This document shows, piece after piece, positions 45,138 through 57,297 of a stretch of 64,000 nucleotides of DNA (positions within the stretch are counted from its first letter, which is position 1; every line of letters starts with the position of its first letter). The DNA is from Cherax quadricarinatus (lineage: Eukaryota; Arthropoda; Malacostraca; Decapoda; Parastacidae). The DNA lies in assembly GCF_038502225.1 (NCBI RefSeq), contig NC_091312.1:35241982-35305981 (forward strand), read 5' to 3'. Below the pieces are notes generated by a model. That model was not told the DNA's origin. It made no database searches and saw only the letters and a list, made by a program, of their open reading frames with translations. Position numbers and translations under genes: made by a program.

Positions 45138-46299
45138 TATGGAAAATTTTATAGGGGTGATTACTTTTACATACCTCAACATTACATGCATACGAGTAAT
45201 CTCCTTGGGAGACAACAACTATATTGTTTACCGTAGTCACCCGTGTAAACATGTGAGAAAACTTAACCACCTCTGGTCACTGCAGGTGGCCCCTCGACCC
45301 TCACAATCTTATCCATATCTATCCGAGACCAGTATAAATTGGGTAGCACCCTCAAGTACGGCGCTACTAATTAATTGTGGACTATATAGATTATATTAGT
45401 TTAACTGAATGAAGGGGGGAATGTAGGATGCACATGGATACATCCATCAAGGTCACATCTGGTGGTCACTTGATGTGGCTGGATCACCCATAACCTATCC
45501 AATTAAAACATACCTAACTGGCCAGTATCAGTCTGCTATAACTAGGAGGGTTACTTAACTGGGGGTGATTGATGCTCCTTATTTCCTCCATTCACCATCT
45601 CATTGCAATGTCCTGCTACACCGACACGGTTCTTATTCCAGCAGGATGAGGTATCCGTTGGTTTGTCCCGGTTTAGAAGTCGTGATTCCATAAAACTTCA
45701 CTATCCTCGGGACGAGAACCACGCGTTCACTCGGAGCAGGGCGATTTATTTCACATCCCGCATTCTCTTAACTTAATGTTATTATCACTGATTACATTAC
45801 CATTCACAAGACGATTTAACGTCTCATAATTATTATACATATTAGAGGTCACTCCATTAAGATCTGAGACCGATGAGTGAGGATTAACTCACGGGTATTT
45901 CCCCTGAACACACACCATGGCCGCGCACCAGTCACACCCGGTCGAACCATTATTCACTAATTTTACCACCTTTTTACGGTGGTCCCGTAAATCACGATCC
46001 CTCACTCTTCACCAGGAACAGTTACGACACTTCCTATTATGAAGTGAGGCCTATATTAATCCTTAGGCCGCCGTGAATGCCAATTTCCTGATCCCATGTT
46101 TTCACAGCCTCCTCACTACATTCAAAACACTGCCGCCTCCCCGTGCCCCAGCTCGACCTATACCCCCCCCCCCGCACATCTGTGCAGGCGCAGCGGGAAC
46201 CCAGTTGGTTCCATTCAAAATACAAATACATTTCGACCCAAATCAACACATTAAACACTTATTAGGCACTATAGCTTCGGAAATTAAATAATTTCCACA
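45138..46299. mobile_element. Solo LTR (1,162 bp), BEL-like family 2, in LINE D
   Basis: TATGGAAAATTTT at the left and AATTTCCACA at the right, flanked by ATGGT (45133-45137 and 46300-46304). Excision restores the RT reading GAGGTAGATCATGGT|AATGAATATGC. Its right 760 bp equals 3883-4640. The ends resemble the TGTGGAAAATT...AATTTTCCACA of the BEL/Pao element at 911-17273, so a BEL relative is the likely source. Confidence 0.88.
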
Positions 46300-46732
46300 A
46301 TGGTAATGAATATGCTATTCTGTGTATAGACTTCAGTAAGGCTTTCGATAGTTTCACACCAGAGGCTATTGAGGAAACTTAAGGCCCACCGAATAGGAGG
46401 AGAAATTTTTTCCTGGGTAGAGGCATGGCTAACAAATAGACAGCAGAGAGTTTGCATAAATGGGGAGAAATCAGAATGGGGGCACGTCACAAGCGGTGTT
46501 CCTCAGGGGTCAGTGTTGGGCCCGTTGTTGTTCACAATTTACATAAACGACATAGATGAGGGAATAAATAGCGACATAAGCAAATTTGCTGGTGACATCA
46601 AAATAGGCCGTCCAATTCATTCTAATGAGGACACTAGAGCACTCAAGGATGATTTGAATAGACTGATGCAATGGTCGGAGAAGTGGCAGGTGCAGTTTAA
46701 TATTGACAGATGCAAAGTTCTAAATGTTGGAC

Positions 46733-46894
46733 CCCTCAAGGAAGGTTCCTTGATGTTGGTGAGGGGCTCTTGATTTAGGGAATTGGATCTGTGCTCCAGT
46801 TCCCCGAATTAAGCCTGAATGCCTTCCACATCCCCCCCCCAGGCGCTGTATAATCCTCCGGGTTTAGCGCTTCCCCCTTGATTATAATAATAAT
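46733..46894 (+). mobile_element. 162-bp non-autonomous element sharing both ends with LINE F
   Basis: Flanked by a 13-bp duplication CTAAATGTTGGAC (46720-46732 and 46895-46907). The 5' part (CCCTCAAGGAAGG, GAGGGGCTCTTGATTTAGGGAA, CCCCGAATTAAGCC) parallels the LINE F 5' end (CCTCTTCAAGG, GAAGAGGCTCTTGGTCTGAGGAA, CCTCAGACCGAACC). The 3' part (GGCGCTGTATAATCC, TTTAGCGCTTC, TTGATTATAATAATAAT) parallels the LINE F 3' end. Everything between is missing, so it looks like an internally deleted derivative that uses LINE F machinery. Confidence 0.82.
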
Positions 46895-47439
46895 CTAAAT
46901 GTTGGACAGTTAAATAACCATGCCACATATAAACTAAATAATGTAGATCTTAATACTACTGATTGCAAAAAGGATTTAGGAGTTCTGGTTAGCAGTAATC
47001 TAAATGCAAGACAACAGTACATTAGTGTTCGCAAAAAAGCTAACAGAATTCTTGGCTTCATATCTGTAATGATAAATAATGGACGTACAGAGGAGGATGA
47101 CAAAGATGATCCCATGTATCAGAAATCTTCCCTATGAGGATCTATGAGGATAGACTGAGGGCCCTGAATCTGTTCTCTCTCGAAAGGCTTAGAATATGAT
47201 CGAGGTGTATAAAAGGAAAACAGGAATAAATAAAGGGGATGTAAATAGTGTGCTGAAAATTTCCAGCCAAGACAGGACTCGCAGCAATGGTTTCAAGTTG
47301 GAAAAATTCAGATTCAGGAAGGATATAGGAAGGCACTGGTTTGGTAATAGAGTTGTGGATGAGTGGAACAAACTCCCGAGTACAGTTATTCAGGCTAAAA
47401 CGTTGTGTAGTTTTAAAAATAGGTTAGATTAATACATGA

Positions 47440-47653
47440 GTGGGTGTGGTTGGGTGTGAGTTGGACCTGACTAGCTTGTGCTGCTGGGTCTGGAGCAGTG
47501 CTCCATCCTTGAGTGGCGATGACCAGACTGGGTGGGTCATTGGGCTAATCCTGGGGGGTCATTGGTTTAATCCGGAGGGGGGACATGGACCTGCTTCGCA
47601 TGGGTCAGTAGGCCTGTTGCAGTGTTCCTTCTTTCTTATGTTCTTATGTTTTA
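47440..47653 (+). other. LINE D 3' UTR
   Basis: Follows the truncated RT C-terminus and ends in the repeated TTCTTATG hexamer-rich tail. The matching 3' end of the minus-strand copy is at 57569-57741 (ATAAGAACATAAGAAC). The 75-codon frame here is not considered a gene. Confidence 0.8.
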
Positions 47654-47659
47654 AATACA

Positions 47660-47989
47660 AACACTAATACTAATACTATTTTTAACACACCGGCCGTCGC
47701 CCACCGAGGTATGGTGACCTGTGAAAGAAGCAACACTGTCACAATCACTCACTCCATAAGTCTTCTGCCAGAGTTGCGCCGATAATATAGCTCAGATGAC
47801 TTCTACAAACTGCTATATCTGCACCCTTCCTTCAAAGGGCAGACACTACTCTATACCTCCAGGACTCATGTCTGGCTAATCAATTTCCTTGAATCTCTTC
47901 ATAAATGTTATGTTGCTCACTCACACTCAAATAGCACATCAAGTCATAAAAACCACTTCCATTCTTATATAACACACACACACAGAACA
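47660..47989. repeat. Unclassified interspersed repeat
   Basis: Starts near GGCCGTCGCCCACCGAGGTATGG and runs to AACCACTTCCATTCTTATATAAC, ending at a short (CA)n. I recognise its wording from memory as a dispersed decapod repeat, but its class is unknown to me and no second copy is in the window. No coding frame of note. Confidence 0.4.
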
Positions 47990-48166
47990 CAAGAAGAAAG
48001 GCAGAAGCTGAGAGAGATGGTACAAAGGCGAAAGGAGGAAAGAGAGGGGATGGAGGAGACAGACAGGAGATCCCAGACCCAGGAAGAAGAACAAATACAG
48101 CCTCCCTCACAACTTCCTATAGAAGCCCCCCAACCAGGTCAACCCCAGTGCAACCAAACACTCTAA
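47990..48166 (+). pseudogene. LINE E ORF1 C-terminal fragment
   Basis: 58 codons open to the left boundary: QEERQKLREMVQRRKEEREG, then acidic and Q/P-rich residues, stop TAA at 48164-48166. A highly charged helical segment is typical of CR1 ORF1 C-termini. The rest of ORF1 is absent. Confidence 0.6.
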
Positions 48167-48289
48167 ACCAAAACACCCATGTCATATCCAATGCCCCCAC
48201 CCACTGCATTACAAACTTCACTCCCACAGCAACCACCCATAGTTCCTTATCAGGTCTCCCACTTCCCCAACCCCAATATACCTCCCAGA

Positions 48290-51182
48290 CCACAGTCTTA
48301 GAAAAGAAGTTGAAGGTGTGGTATACAAATGCAGATGGAATAACAAATAAGTATGAGGAGTGGCATGAAAGAATCAAGGAGACATCCCCAGACATAATAG
48401 CACTCAAAGAAACAAAACTCACCAGAATAATAACAGATTCAATCTTTCCATCCGGATATCAAATCCTCAGATAAGACAGAGGGAGGAGAAGGGGAGGAGG
48501 AGTTGCACTGCTCATTAAAAACCAGTGGGGTTTTGAGAAAATGGAAGGAATGGATGACACGGGCGAAAGGGACTACTTAGTAGGAACAATCCAGTCTGAG
48601 GGACATAAGGTGATAATTGCAGTAATGTACAAACCGCCACAGAACTGCAGGAGGCCAAGAGAAGAATACGATGAGAGCAACAGAGCAATGGTCGACATAC
48701 TAGCCGAGGTGGCCAGGAGAGCACACATGGGGGGAGCAAAGTTACTAGTTATGAGTGATTTCAATCACAAGGAGATTGACTGGGAAAACCTGGAGCCACA
48801 TGGGGGTCCCGAAACATGGAGAGCCAAGATGATGGATGTGGTACTGGAAAACCTCATGCATCAACATGTTAGAGACACTACCAGAGAGAGAGGAGAGGAT
48901 GAACCAGCAAGACTGGACCTTGTATTCACCTTGAGTAGTTCGGCCATCGAGGATATCATGTATGAAAGGCCCCTGGGAGCTAGTGATCATGTGGTTCTGT
49001 GCTTCGACTACATAGTTGAACTTCAAGTGGAGAGAGTAGCAGGAATAGGATGGGAAAAGCCAAACTACAAGAGGAGGAACTACTCAGGCATGAGGAACTT
49101 CCTGCAAGACATTCAGAGGGAGAGGGAACTGACAGGAAAACCAGTACAAGAAATGATGGACTATATGGCAATAAAATGCAAGGAGGCAGAGGAGAGGTTT
49201 GTTCCCAAGGGAAACAGAAATAATGGGAAGAACAGAACGAGTCCTTGGTTCACCCAAAGGTGTAGGGAGGCAAAAACTAGGTGTACTAGAGAATGGAAAA
49301 GGTACAGAAGACAGAGAACTCAGGAAAATAAAGGGATTAGCCGAAGAGCCAGAAACGAATATGCACAGATAAGAAGGGAGGCTCAGCGACAATATGAAAA
49401 TGGCATAGCATCGAAAGTCAAGACTAACCCGAAGCTGTTGTATAGCCACATCAGGAGGAAAACGACAGTCAAGGACCAGGTAATCAGACTGAGGAAGGGT
49501 GATGGGGAGTTCACAAGAAATGACCGAGAGGTATGTCAGGAGCTCAACACGAGATTTAAAGAAGTATTTACAGTGGAAACCAGTAGGACTCAAGGAAATC
49601 AGAACAGGGGGGTACACCAGCAAGTGCTGGATGAGGTACATATAACCAAGGAGGAGGTGAAGAAGCTGCTATGCAAATTTGAGACCTCAAAGGCAGTGGA
49701 ACCAGACAACATCTCTCCATGGGTCCTTAAAGAGGGAGCAGAGATACTGTGTGTACCATTAACAAAGATCTTCAACACATCAATTGAAATCGGGCAACTC
49801 CCTGAGGTATGGAAGATGGCAAATGTAGTCCCAATTTTTGAAAAGGGAGACAGACATGAGGCACTAAACTACAGACCTGTATCACTAACGTGTATAGTAT
49901 GCAAAGTCATGGAGAAGATCATCAGGAGGAGAGTGGTGGAGCACCTGGAAAGAAACAAGTGTATAATTGACAACCAGCACGGTTTCAGGGAAGGAAAATC
50001 CTGTGTCACAAACCTACTGGAGTTTTATGACAAGGTGACAGAAGTAAGACAAGAGAGAGAGGGGTGGATCGACTGCATTTTTTTGGACTGCAAGAAGGCC
50101 TTCGACACAGTTCCTCAAAAGAGGTTGATGCAAAAGCTAGAGGATCAGGCACACATAACAGAAAAGGCACTGCAATGGATCAGAGAATACCTGACAGGGA
50201 GGCAACAACGAGTCATTCTACGTGATGAGGTGTCAGAGTGGGCGGTTGTGACAAGCGGGGTACCATAGGGGTCAGTCCTAGGACCTGTGCTGTTCTTGGT
50301 ATATGTGAATGACATAACGGAAGGGATAGACTCAGAAGTGTCCTTGTTTGCAGATGATGTGAAGCTAATGAGAAGAATCAAATCGGATGAGGATCAGGCA
50401 GGACTACAAAGAGACCTGGACAGGCTACAAGCCTGGTCCAGCAACTGGCTCCTTGAGTTTAACCCTGCCAGATACAAAGTCATGAAGATTGGGGAAGGGC
50501 AAAGAAGGCCGCAGACACAATATAGTTTAGATGGCCAAAGACTGCAAACCTCACTCAAGGAAAAAGATCTGGAGGTGAGTGTAACACCGAGGATATCTCC
50601 TGAGGCGCACATCAATCAGATAACTGCTGCAGCATACGGGCGCCTGGCAAACCTACGGATAGCGTTCCGATACCTCAGTAAGGATTCGTTCAAGACTCTG
50701 TATACCATTTACGTCAGGCCCATACTGGAGTATGCAGCACCAGTTTGGAATCCACACTTAGTCAAGCACGTCAAGAAATTAGAGAAAGTGCAAAGGTTTG
50801 CAACAAGACTAGTCCCAGAGCTAAGGGGATTGTCCTACGAAGAAAGGTTGAGGGAAATCGGCCTGACGACACTGGAGGACAGGAGGGTCAGGGGAGACAT
50901 GGTTTACCCGGAGTTTACCTGGAGACGACATATAAAATACTGCGCGGAATAGACAAGGCAGACAAAGACAGGATGTTCCAGAGAAGGGACACAGACACAA
51001 GAGGTCACAATTGGAAGTTGAAGACTCAGATAAATCAAAGGGATGTTAGGTAGTATTTCTTCAGTCATAGACTAGTCAGGGCGTGGAATAGCCTAGAAAG
51101 TGACGTGGTGGACGCCGGAACCATACATAGTTTTAAGGCGAGGTATGATAAAGCTCATGGGGCAGGGAGAGAGAGGACCTAG
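48290..51182 (+). pseudogene. LINE E ORF2: endonuclease-RT with three breaks
   Basis: Endonuclease: LKVWYTNADGITNKYEEW, IIALKETKL (Glu), a TAA at 48472-48474 after GYQILR, then RRRGGVALLIKN, VMYKPPQN, LLVMSDFNHKEIDW (GDFN changed to SDFN), ARLDLVFT, LGASDHVVL (SDH). RT: SKAVEPDNISPWVLKEG (usual GPD is EPD), YRPVSLTCIVCKVMEKI, HGFREGKSCVTNLLEF, FLDCKKAFDTVP (motif A), a TAG at 50266-50268 inside SGVP|GSVLGP where Gln is expected, SLFADDVKLM (FADD intact), YEERLREIGLTTLEDRR. A frameshift near 50905 before VYLETTYKILRGIDKADKDR, then further stops (51048-51050, 51180-51184). A late, lightly damaged copy. Confidence 0.9.
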
Positions 51183-51264
51183 TAGCAATCAGCAAAGAGG
51201 CAGGGCCAGGAGCTCTGAATCGACCCCTGCAACCACAAATAGGTGAGTACAAATAGGTGAATAT

Positions 51265-51267
51265 ACA

Positions 51268-51351
<84 letters not shown>
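51265..51351. repeat. (AC)n microsatellite
   Basis: About 43 dinucleotide repeats directly after the LINE E tail; a microsatellite seeded at a LINE 3' end is a common arrangement. Confidence 0.98.
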
Positions 51352-51352
<1 letters not shown>

Positions 51353-53299
51353 CGGTACCCCTCCTCAGCTCTGAGAAATACTGATAGTAACTCTAGCACC
51401 ATCAATACCCTTCCTCAGCTCTCTGAGTAATAATGATAGTAACTCTAGCACCATCAATATCCCTCCTCAGCTCTCTGAGTAATAATGATAGTAACTCTAG
51501 CACCATCAATATCCCTCCTCAGCTCTCTGAGTAATAATGATAGTAACTCTAGCACCATCAATATCCCTCCTCAGCTCTCTGAGTAATAATGATAGTAACT
51601 CTAGCACCATCAATATCCCTCCTCAGCTCTCTGAGTAATAATGATAATAACTCAAGCAAGATCAACACCCCTACTCAGCTCTATGAATAATAATGATAGT
51701 AACTCAAGCACCATCAATACCCTTCCTCAGCTCTCTGAGTAATAATGATAGCAACTCAAGCACCATCAATACCCTTCCTCAGCTCTCTGAGTAATAATGA
51801 TAGCAACTCAAGCACCATCAATACCCTTCCTCAGCTCTATGAGTAATAATGATAGCAACTCAAGCACCATCAATACCCTTCCTCAGCTCTCTGAGTAATA
51901 ATGATAGTAACTCAAGCACCATCAATACCCTTCCTCAGCTCTCTGAGTAATAATGATAGCAACTCAAGCACCATCAATACCCTTCCTCAGCTCTCTGAGT
52001 AATAATGATAGTAACTCAGGCACCATCATATCCCTTCTCAGCTCTCCAAGTAATAATGATAGTAACTCAAGCACCATCAACATCCCTCCTCAGCTGTCTG
52101 AGCAATAATGATAGTAACTCAGCCACCATCAATACCCTCCTCAGCTCTCTGAGTAATAATGATAGTAACTCTAGCACCATCAATACCCTCCTCAGCTCTC
52201 TGAGTAATAATGATAGTAACTCAGGCACCATCAATATCCCTTCTCAGCTCTCCGAGTAATAATGATAGTAACTCAGGCACCATCAATATCCCTCCTCAGC
52301 TCTCCGAGTAATAATGATAGTAACTCAAGCACCATTAATATCCCTCCTCAGCTCTCTGAGTAATAATGATAGTAACTCTAGCACCATCATATCCCTCCTC
52401 AGCTCTCCGAGTAATAATGATAGTAACTCAAGCACCATCAATACCCCTCCTCAGCTCTCCGAGTAATAATGATAATAGCTCAGGCACCATCAATATCCCT
52501 CCTCAGCTCTCCGAGTAATAATGATAGTAGCTCAAGCACCATCAATACCCCTCCTCAGCTCTCTGAGTAATAATGATAGTAACTCAGGCACCATCAATAT
52601 CCCTCTTCAGCTCTCTGAGTAATGATGATTTCACTCAAGCACCATTAATATCCCTCCTCAGCTCTCTGAGTAATAATGATAGTAACTCTAGCACCATCAA
52701 CATCCCTCCTCAGCTCTCTGAGTAATAATGATAGTAACTCTTGCACCATCAATATCCCTCCTCAGCTCTCTGAGTAATACTGATTGTAACTCTTGCACCA
52801 TCAACATCCCACCTCAGCTCTCTGAATAATGATGATAGTAACTCAAGCACCATCAATATCCCTCCTCAGCTCTTTGAGTAATGATGATAGTAACTCAAGC
52901 ACCATCAATATCCCTCCTCAGCTCTCTGAATAATGATGATAGTAACTCAAGCACCATCAATATCCCTCCTCAGCTCTTTGAGTAATGATGATAGTAACTC
53001 AAGCACCATCAATATCCCTCCTCAGCTCTCTGAATAATGATGATAGTAACTCAAGCACCATCAACATCCCACCTCAGCTCTCTGAATAATGATGATAGTA
53101 ACTCAAGCACCATCAATATCCCTTCTCAGCTCTCTGAGTAATGATGATAGTAAATCAAGCACCATCAATATCCCTTCTCAGCTCTCTGAGTAATACTGAT
53201 TGTAACTCTTGCACTGTCGATGCCCCACCTCAGCTCTATGAGTAATAATGGTAGCAACTCTAGCACCATCAATACCCCTCCTCAGCTGTTTGAGTAATA
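51352..53299. repeat. 52-bp satellite array
   Basis: Unit of 52 bp containing CCTCCTCAGCTCTCTGAG and TAATAATGATAGTAACTC and AAGCACCATCAATATC; spacing measured as 52 (51421 to 51473). About 37 copies with variant blocks (ATACCC/ATATCC, TAATAATG/TAATGATG). Interrupted at 53300 by an inverted-repeat element, resuming at 54112. Confidence 0.97.
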
Positions 53300-53487
53300 G
53301 GTAGTGTCACATTTGTTCAATGTGGAAGTAGGTTGTGCCCAAGAATTAGGCAAGCGAAGAATTCCTAAGTATTAAGATCCCAAGAAGTTGCAGTGTCTGA
53401 CAGGTTTGTAGATGAATGGTTCAGAGAACCGACATGTTGATAAATTAGACACATGTGCAACTCTTGGGTATCTTTGTTGAGGAAACG

Positions 53488-53512
53488 TTTCGCCACACAG
53501 TGGCTTCATCAG
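53488..53512 (-). ncRNA. Hammerhead-ribozyme-like core, copy 1
   Basis: Minus strand: CTGATGA, an extra A, stem II GCCAC-TGT-GTGGC, then GAAA. Preceded by GGA and followed by CGTTTCC, so the core lies between potential stem I strands GGA/TCC and a palindromic ACGT. The extra A between CTGATGA and stem II departs from the canonical core. Activity is inferred, not shown. Confidence 0.5.
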
Positions 53513-53928
53513 TCCATACATAGGAGAAACTTGAAGAACAGGAGGAGAATGAGGTAATCAGTCCCTCAACCTAGAGTCGATGTGTTCAGTCCATCAATCT
53601 TGTGTAGAATACGGGAGATGAGCGGAGAAGCAGCTTATAAACCGTATGGCAGGAGAGGTGCAGCAGTCATAGGTAGTGTCACATTTGTTCAATGTGGAAG
53701 TAGGTCGTGCCCAAGAATTAGGCAAGCGAAGAATTCCTAAGTATTAAGATCCCAAGAAGTTGCACTACCTATGACTGCTGCGCCTCTCCTGCCATACGGT
53801 TTATAAGCTGCTTCTCCGCTCATCTGCCGTATTCTACTCAAGATTGATGGACTGAACACATCGACTCAAGGTTGAGGGACTGATTACCTCATTCTCCTCC
53901 TGTTCTTCAAGTTTCTCCTATGTATGGA

Positions 53929-53953
53929 CTGATGAAGCCACTGTGTGGCGAAA
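53929..53953 (+). ncRNA. Hammerhead-ribozyme-like core, copy 2
   Basis: Plus-strand partner of copy 1 in the right arm: CTGATGA, A, GCCAC-TGT-GTGGC, GAAA, followed by CGTTTCCTCAATAAAG. AATAAA begins 10 nt after the GAAA. Confidence 0.5.
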
Positions 53954-54111
53954 CGTTTCCTCAATAAAGATACCCAAGAGTTGCACATGTGTCTAATTTA
54001 TCAGCATGTCGGTTCTCTGAACCATTCATCTACAAACCTGTCAGACACTGCAACTTCTTGGGATCTTAATACTTAGGAATTCTTCGCTTGCCTAATTCTT
54101 GGGCACAACCT

Positions 54112-54295
54112 GTTTGAGTAATAATGATAGTAATTCTAGCACCATCAATACCCCTCCTCAGCTCTTTGAGTAATGATGATAGTAACTCAAGCACCATCAA
54201 TATCCCTCCTCAGCTCTCAATAGTACTGATAGTAACTCCAGCACCATCAGTACCCCTCCTCAGCCCTCAGTAATTCTTTTAGTAACTCCAGCACT
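54112..54295. repeat. 52-bp satellite, right remnant
   Basis: Three to four diverged units of the 51352-53299 array to the right of foldback element 1, grading into a TACTAAT-type simple repeat. Confidence 0.85.
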
Positions 54296-57266
54296 GACAC
54301 TAATGCTACCACAAATACTAATTCTAATATTTATACTAACGCTAATACTAATGGTAACACAAATACTAATTCTAATGTTAATACTAACACTAATACTAAT
54401 ACTGATCTATTAGTACCATTAACACGAAAATTATTATTTATGGTCAATACTACTACTACCACTGCGATTACTATTACTACTACTAATTCTAATATCATTA
54501 TTAGGACTAGTACAACTACTACTTCTACTACTACCGCTATTACGACTAGTACTACAATTACTTCTTCTACTACGGCTATTACGACTAGTACTACTACTAC
54601 TTCCACTACTACTAAAACTACTACTACTAGCAATACAACTACTAGTACTGTTTCTACAACGACTACTACTACGATTACTACTACTACTACAACTACTACT
54701 GCTACGACTACTACTACCACGACTACTCCGACGACTACTACTTCTCTTACTACTACTAATAGAGCGACTTCTACTACTGCCACTACTATTACTAGACCTA
54801 CTATTGCCAGTACTATTACTAGCACTACTACTACTACGACTAACTCTACTACTGCTTCTACTACTACGACTACTACGACTACTATTACTACTACTACTAA
54901 CACCACTACTACTGCCTCGACTACTGCTGCTACTACCACTACTTCCATTAGTACCACTACTGTTACTACCTCTACGACTACTACTGCTACTACCACTTCT
55001 AATACTACTATCACCACCACTACTACTACTACTAAGACTACCACTACTACAACTACTACTACTACTACTACAACGACAACCAACACTACTACTACTACCA
55101 TGACTACCAACACTACTACTACGACTACCACTACTACAACTACTACTACTACCACGACTACCAACACTACTACTATGACTACCACAACTACAACTACTAC
55201 TACCACGACTACGAACACTACTACTAAGACTACCACTACTACAACTACTACTACCACGACTACCAACACTATTACTAAGACTACCACTACTACAACTACT
55301 ACTACTACCACTACTACAACTACTACTACTACCACGACTACCAACACTACCACTACTACAACTACTACTACTACCACGACTACCAACACTACCACTACGA
55401 CTACCACTACTACAACTACTACTACTACAACGACTACCAACACTACTACTAAGACCACCACTACTACAACTGCTACTACCACGACTACCAACACTACTAC
55501 TACGACTACCACTACTACAACTACTACTACTACCACGACTCTACTACGACTACTACAACACTACTACTACTTCTACTACGACTACTACAACACTACTACT
55601 AAGACTACCAACACTACTACTACGACTACCACTACTACAACTACCACTACTACAACAACTACTACCACGACTACCAACACTACTACTAAGACTACCACTA
55701 CTACAACTACTACTACTACCACGACTACTAACACTACTACTACGACTACCACTACTACAACTACTACTACTACCACGACTACCAACAGTACTACTAAGAC
55801 TACCACTACTACAACTACTACTACTACAACGACTACAATTGCTACTACCACGACTACCAACACTACTACTACGACTACCACTACTACAACTACTACTACT
55901 TCCACGACTACCAACACTACTACTACCACGACTACCAACACTACTACTAAGACTACCACTACTACAACTACTACTACCACGACTACCAACACTTCTACTA
56001 CGACTACCACTTCTACAACTACTACTACTACCACGACTACCAACACTACTACTAAGACTACCACTACTACAACTACTACTACTACCACGACTACCAACAC
56101 TACTACTAAGACTACCTCTACTACAACTGATACTACCACGATTATCAACACTACTACTAAGACTACCTCTACTACAACTACTACTACTACCACGATTATC
56201 AACACTACTACTAAGACTACCACTACTACAACTACTACTACTACCACGACTACCAACACTACTACTAAGACTACCACTACTACAACTACTACTACTACTA
56301 CCACGACTACCAACACTACTACTAAGACTACCTCTACTACAACTACTACTACTACCACGATTATCAACACTACTACTAAGACTACCACTACTACAACTAC
56401 TACTACTACCACGACTACCAACACTACTACTAAGACTACCACTACTACAACTACTACTACTACCACGACTACCAACACTACTACTAAGACTACCTCTACT
56501 ACAACTACTACTACTACCACGATTATCAACACTACTACTAAGACTACCTCTACTACAACTACTACTACTACCACGATTATCAACACTACTACTAAGACTA
56601 CCTCTACTACAACTACTACTACTACCACCACGATTATCAACACTACTACTAAGACTACCACTACTACAACTACTACTACTACAACGACTACCAACACTAC
56701 TACTATGACTACCACTACTACAACTGCTACTACCACGACTACCAACACTACTACTACGACTACCACTACTACAACTACTACTACTTCCACGACTACCAAC
56801 ACTACTACTACCACGACTACCAACACTACTACTAAGACTACCACTACTACAACTACTACTACCACGACTACCAACACTTCTACTACGACTACCACTTCTA
56901 CAACTACTACTACTACCACGACTACCAACACTACTACTAAGACTACCACTACTACAACTACTACTACTACCACGACTACCAACACTACTACTAAGACTAC
57001 CTCTACTACAACTACTACTACTACCACGATTATCAACACTACTACTAAGACTACCTCTACTACAACTACTACTACTACCACGATTATCAACACTACTACT
57101 AAGACTACCACTACTACAACTACTACTACTACCACGACTACCAACACTACTACTAAGACTACCACTACTACAACTACTACTACTACCACGACTACCAACA
57201 CTACTACTAAGACTACCTCTACTACAACTACTACTACTACCACGATTATCAACACTACTACTAAGA

Positions 57267-57297
<31 letters not shown>

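Larger units (their letters stand above)
43590..47432 (+). pseudogene. LINE D copy 1 ORF2: endonuclease-RT, disrupted
   Basis: Endonuclease start LKIYYTNSRSLRNKIDDY, then (frameshifts) ITETWFNLKDSEMPSESN, RRGGGVAMYVREN, GVIYK. A deletion at about 43925 removes the GDFN-containing segment, and sequence resumes SSDFLDTVHDCF, TEPTRGNNLLDLVLAN, EESDHKSLSFN (SDH). RT: KPNKSPGPDELFARVLKEC, stop at YRPISLTS context (TAG at 44943), FTKGRSCLTNLL. The solo LTR splits FEEVDHG|NEYAI; then DFSKAFD (motif A), SGVPQGSVLGPLLFTIYINDI (motif B), FAGDIKIG (FADD mutated to FAGD) and the 162-bp insertion after VLNVG. The catalytic FADD loss and the missing GDFN make it inactive. Confidence 0.88.
42506..47653 (+). 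mobile_element. CR1-like LINE D copy 1, with two insertions
   Basis: Contains ORF1 with an esterase-like domain, ORF2 (endonuclease and RT) and a 3' UTR ending TTCTTTCTTATGTTCTTATGTT. It is interrupted by a solo LTR (45138-46299) and by a 162-bp element (46733-46894). The same family occurs on the minus strand at 57569-59298. Internal deletions and stops show it is older than that copy. Confidence 0.88.
47990..51258 (+). mobile_element. CR1-like LINE E, 5' truncated
   Basis: Contains the end of ORF1, a nearly full ORF2 and a 3' end with AAATAGGTGAGTACAAATAGGTGA that runs directly into an (AC)n microsatellite. Distinct from LINE C and D by sequence. It has several stops and frameshifts. Confidence 0.87.
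53300..54111. mobile_element. Foldback element 1 with hammerhead-like motifs
   Basis: Long inverted repeat: the arm from ~53330 to ~53660 is the reverse complement of ~53770-54111. A ~94-bp end block (GTAGTGTCACATTTGTTC ... AAGAAGTTGCA) occurs at 53300-53391 and again directly at ~53670-53763, and in reverse at the right end: three copies. Flanked by GTTTGAGTAATA (53288-53299 and 54112-54123), a variant distinct from the usual CTCTGAGTAATA of the array, which supports a true 12-14 bp duplication. Each arm carries a TATA-like GTTTATAAGC, a ribozyme-like motif and AATAAAGATACCC in that order. No protein is encoded. Confidence 0.85.

Noticed and set aside
49084..49641. 185-codon minus-strand frame opposite LINE E ORF2
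   Set aside because: Antisense shadow of a purine-rich linker in the LINE; Ser/Leu-rich without a domain.
53300..54111. Foldback element 1 as a DNA-transposon MITE
   Set aside because: The target duplication is 12-14 bp, the ends are not equal terminal inverted repeats, and a direct third copy of the end block is present; a Penelope-type pseudo-LTR layout fits better.
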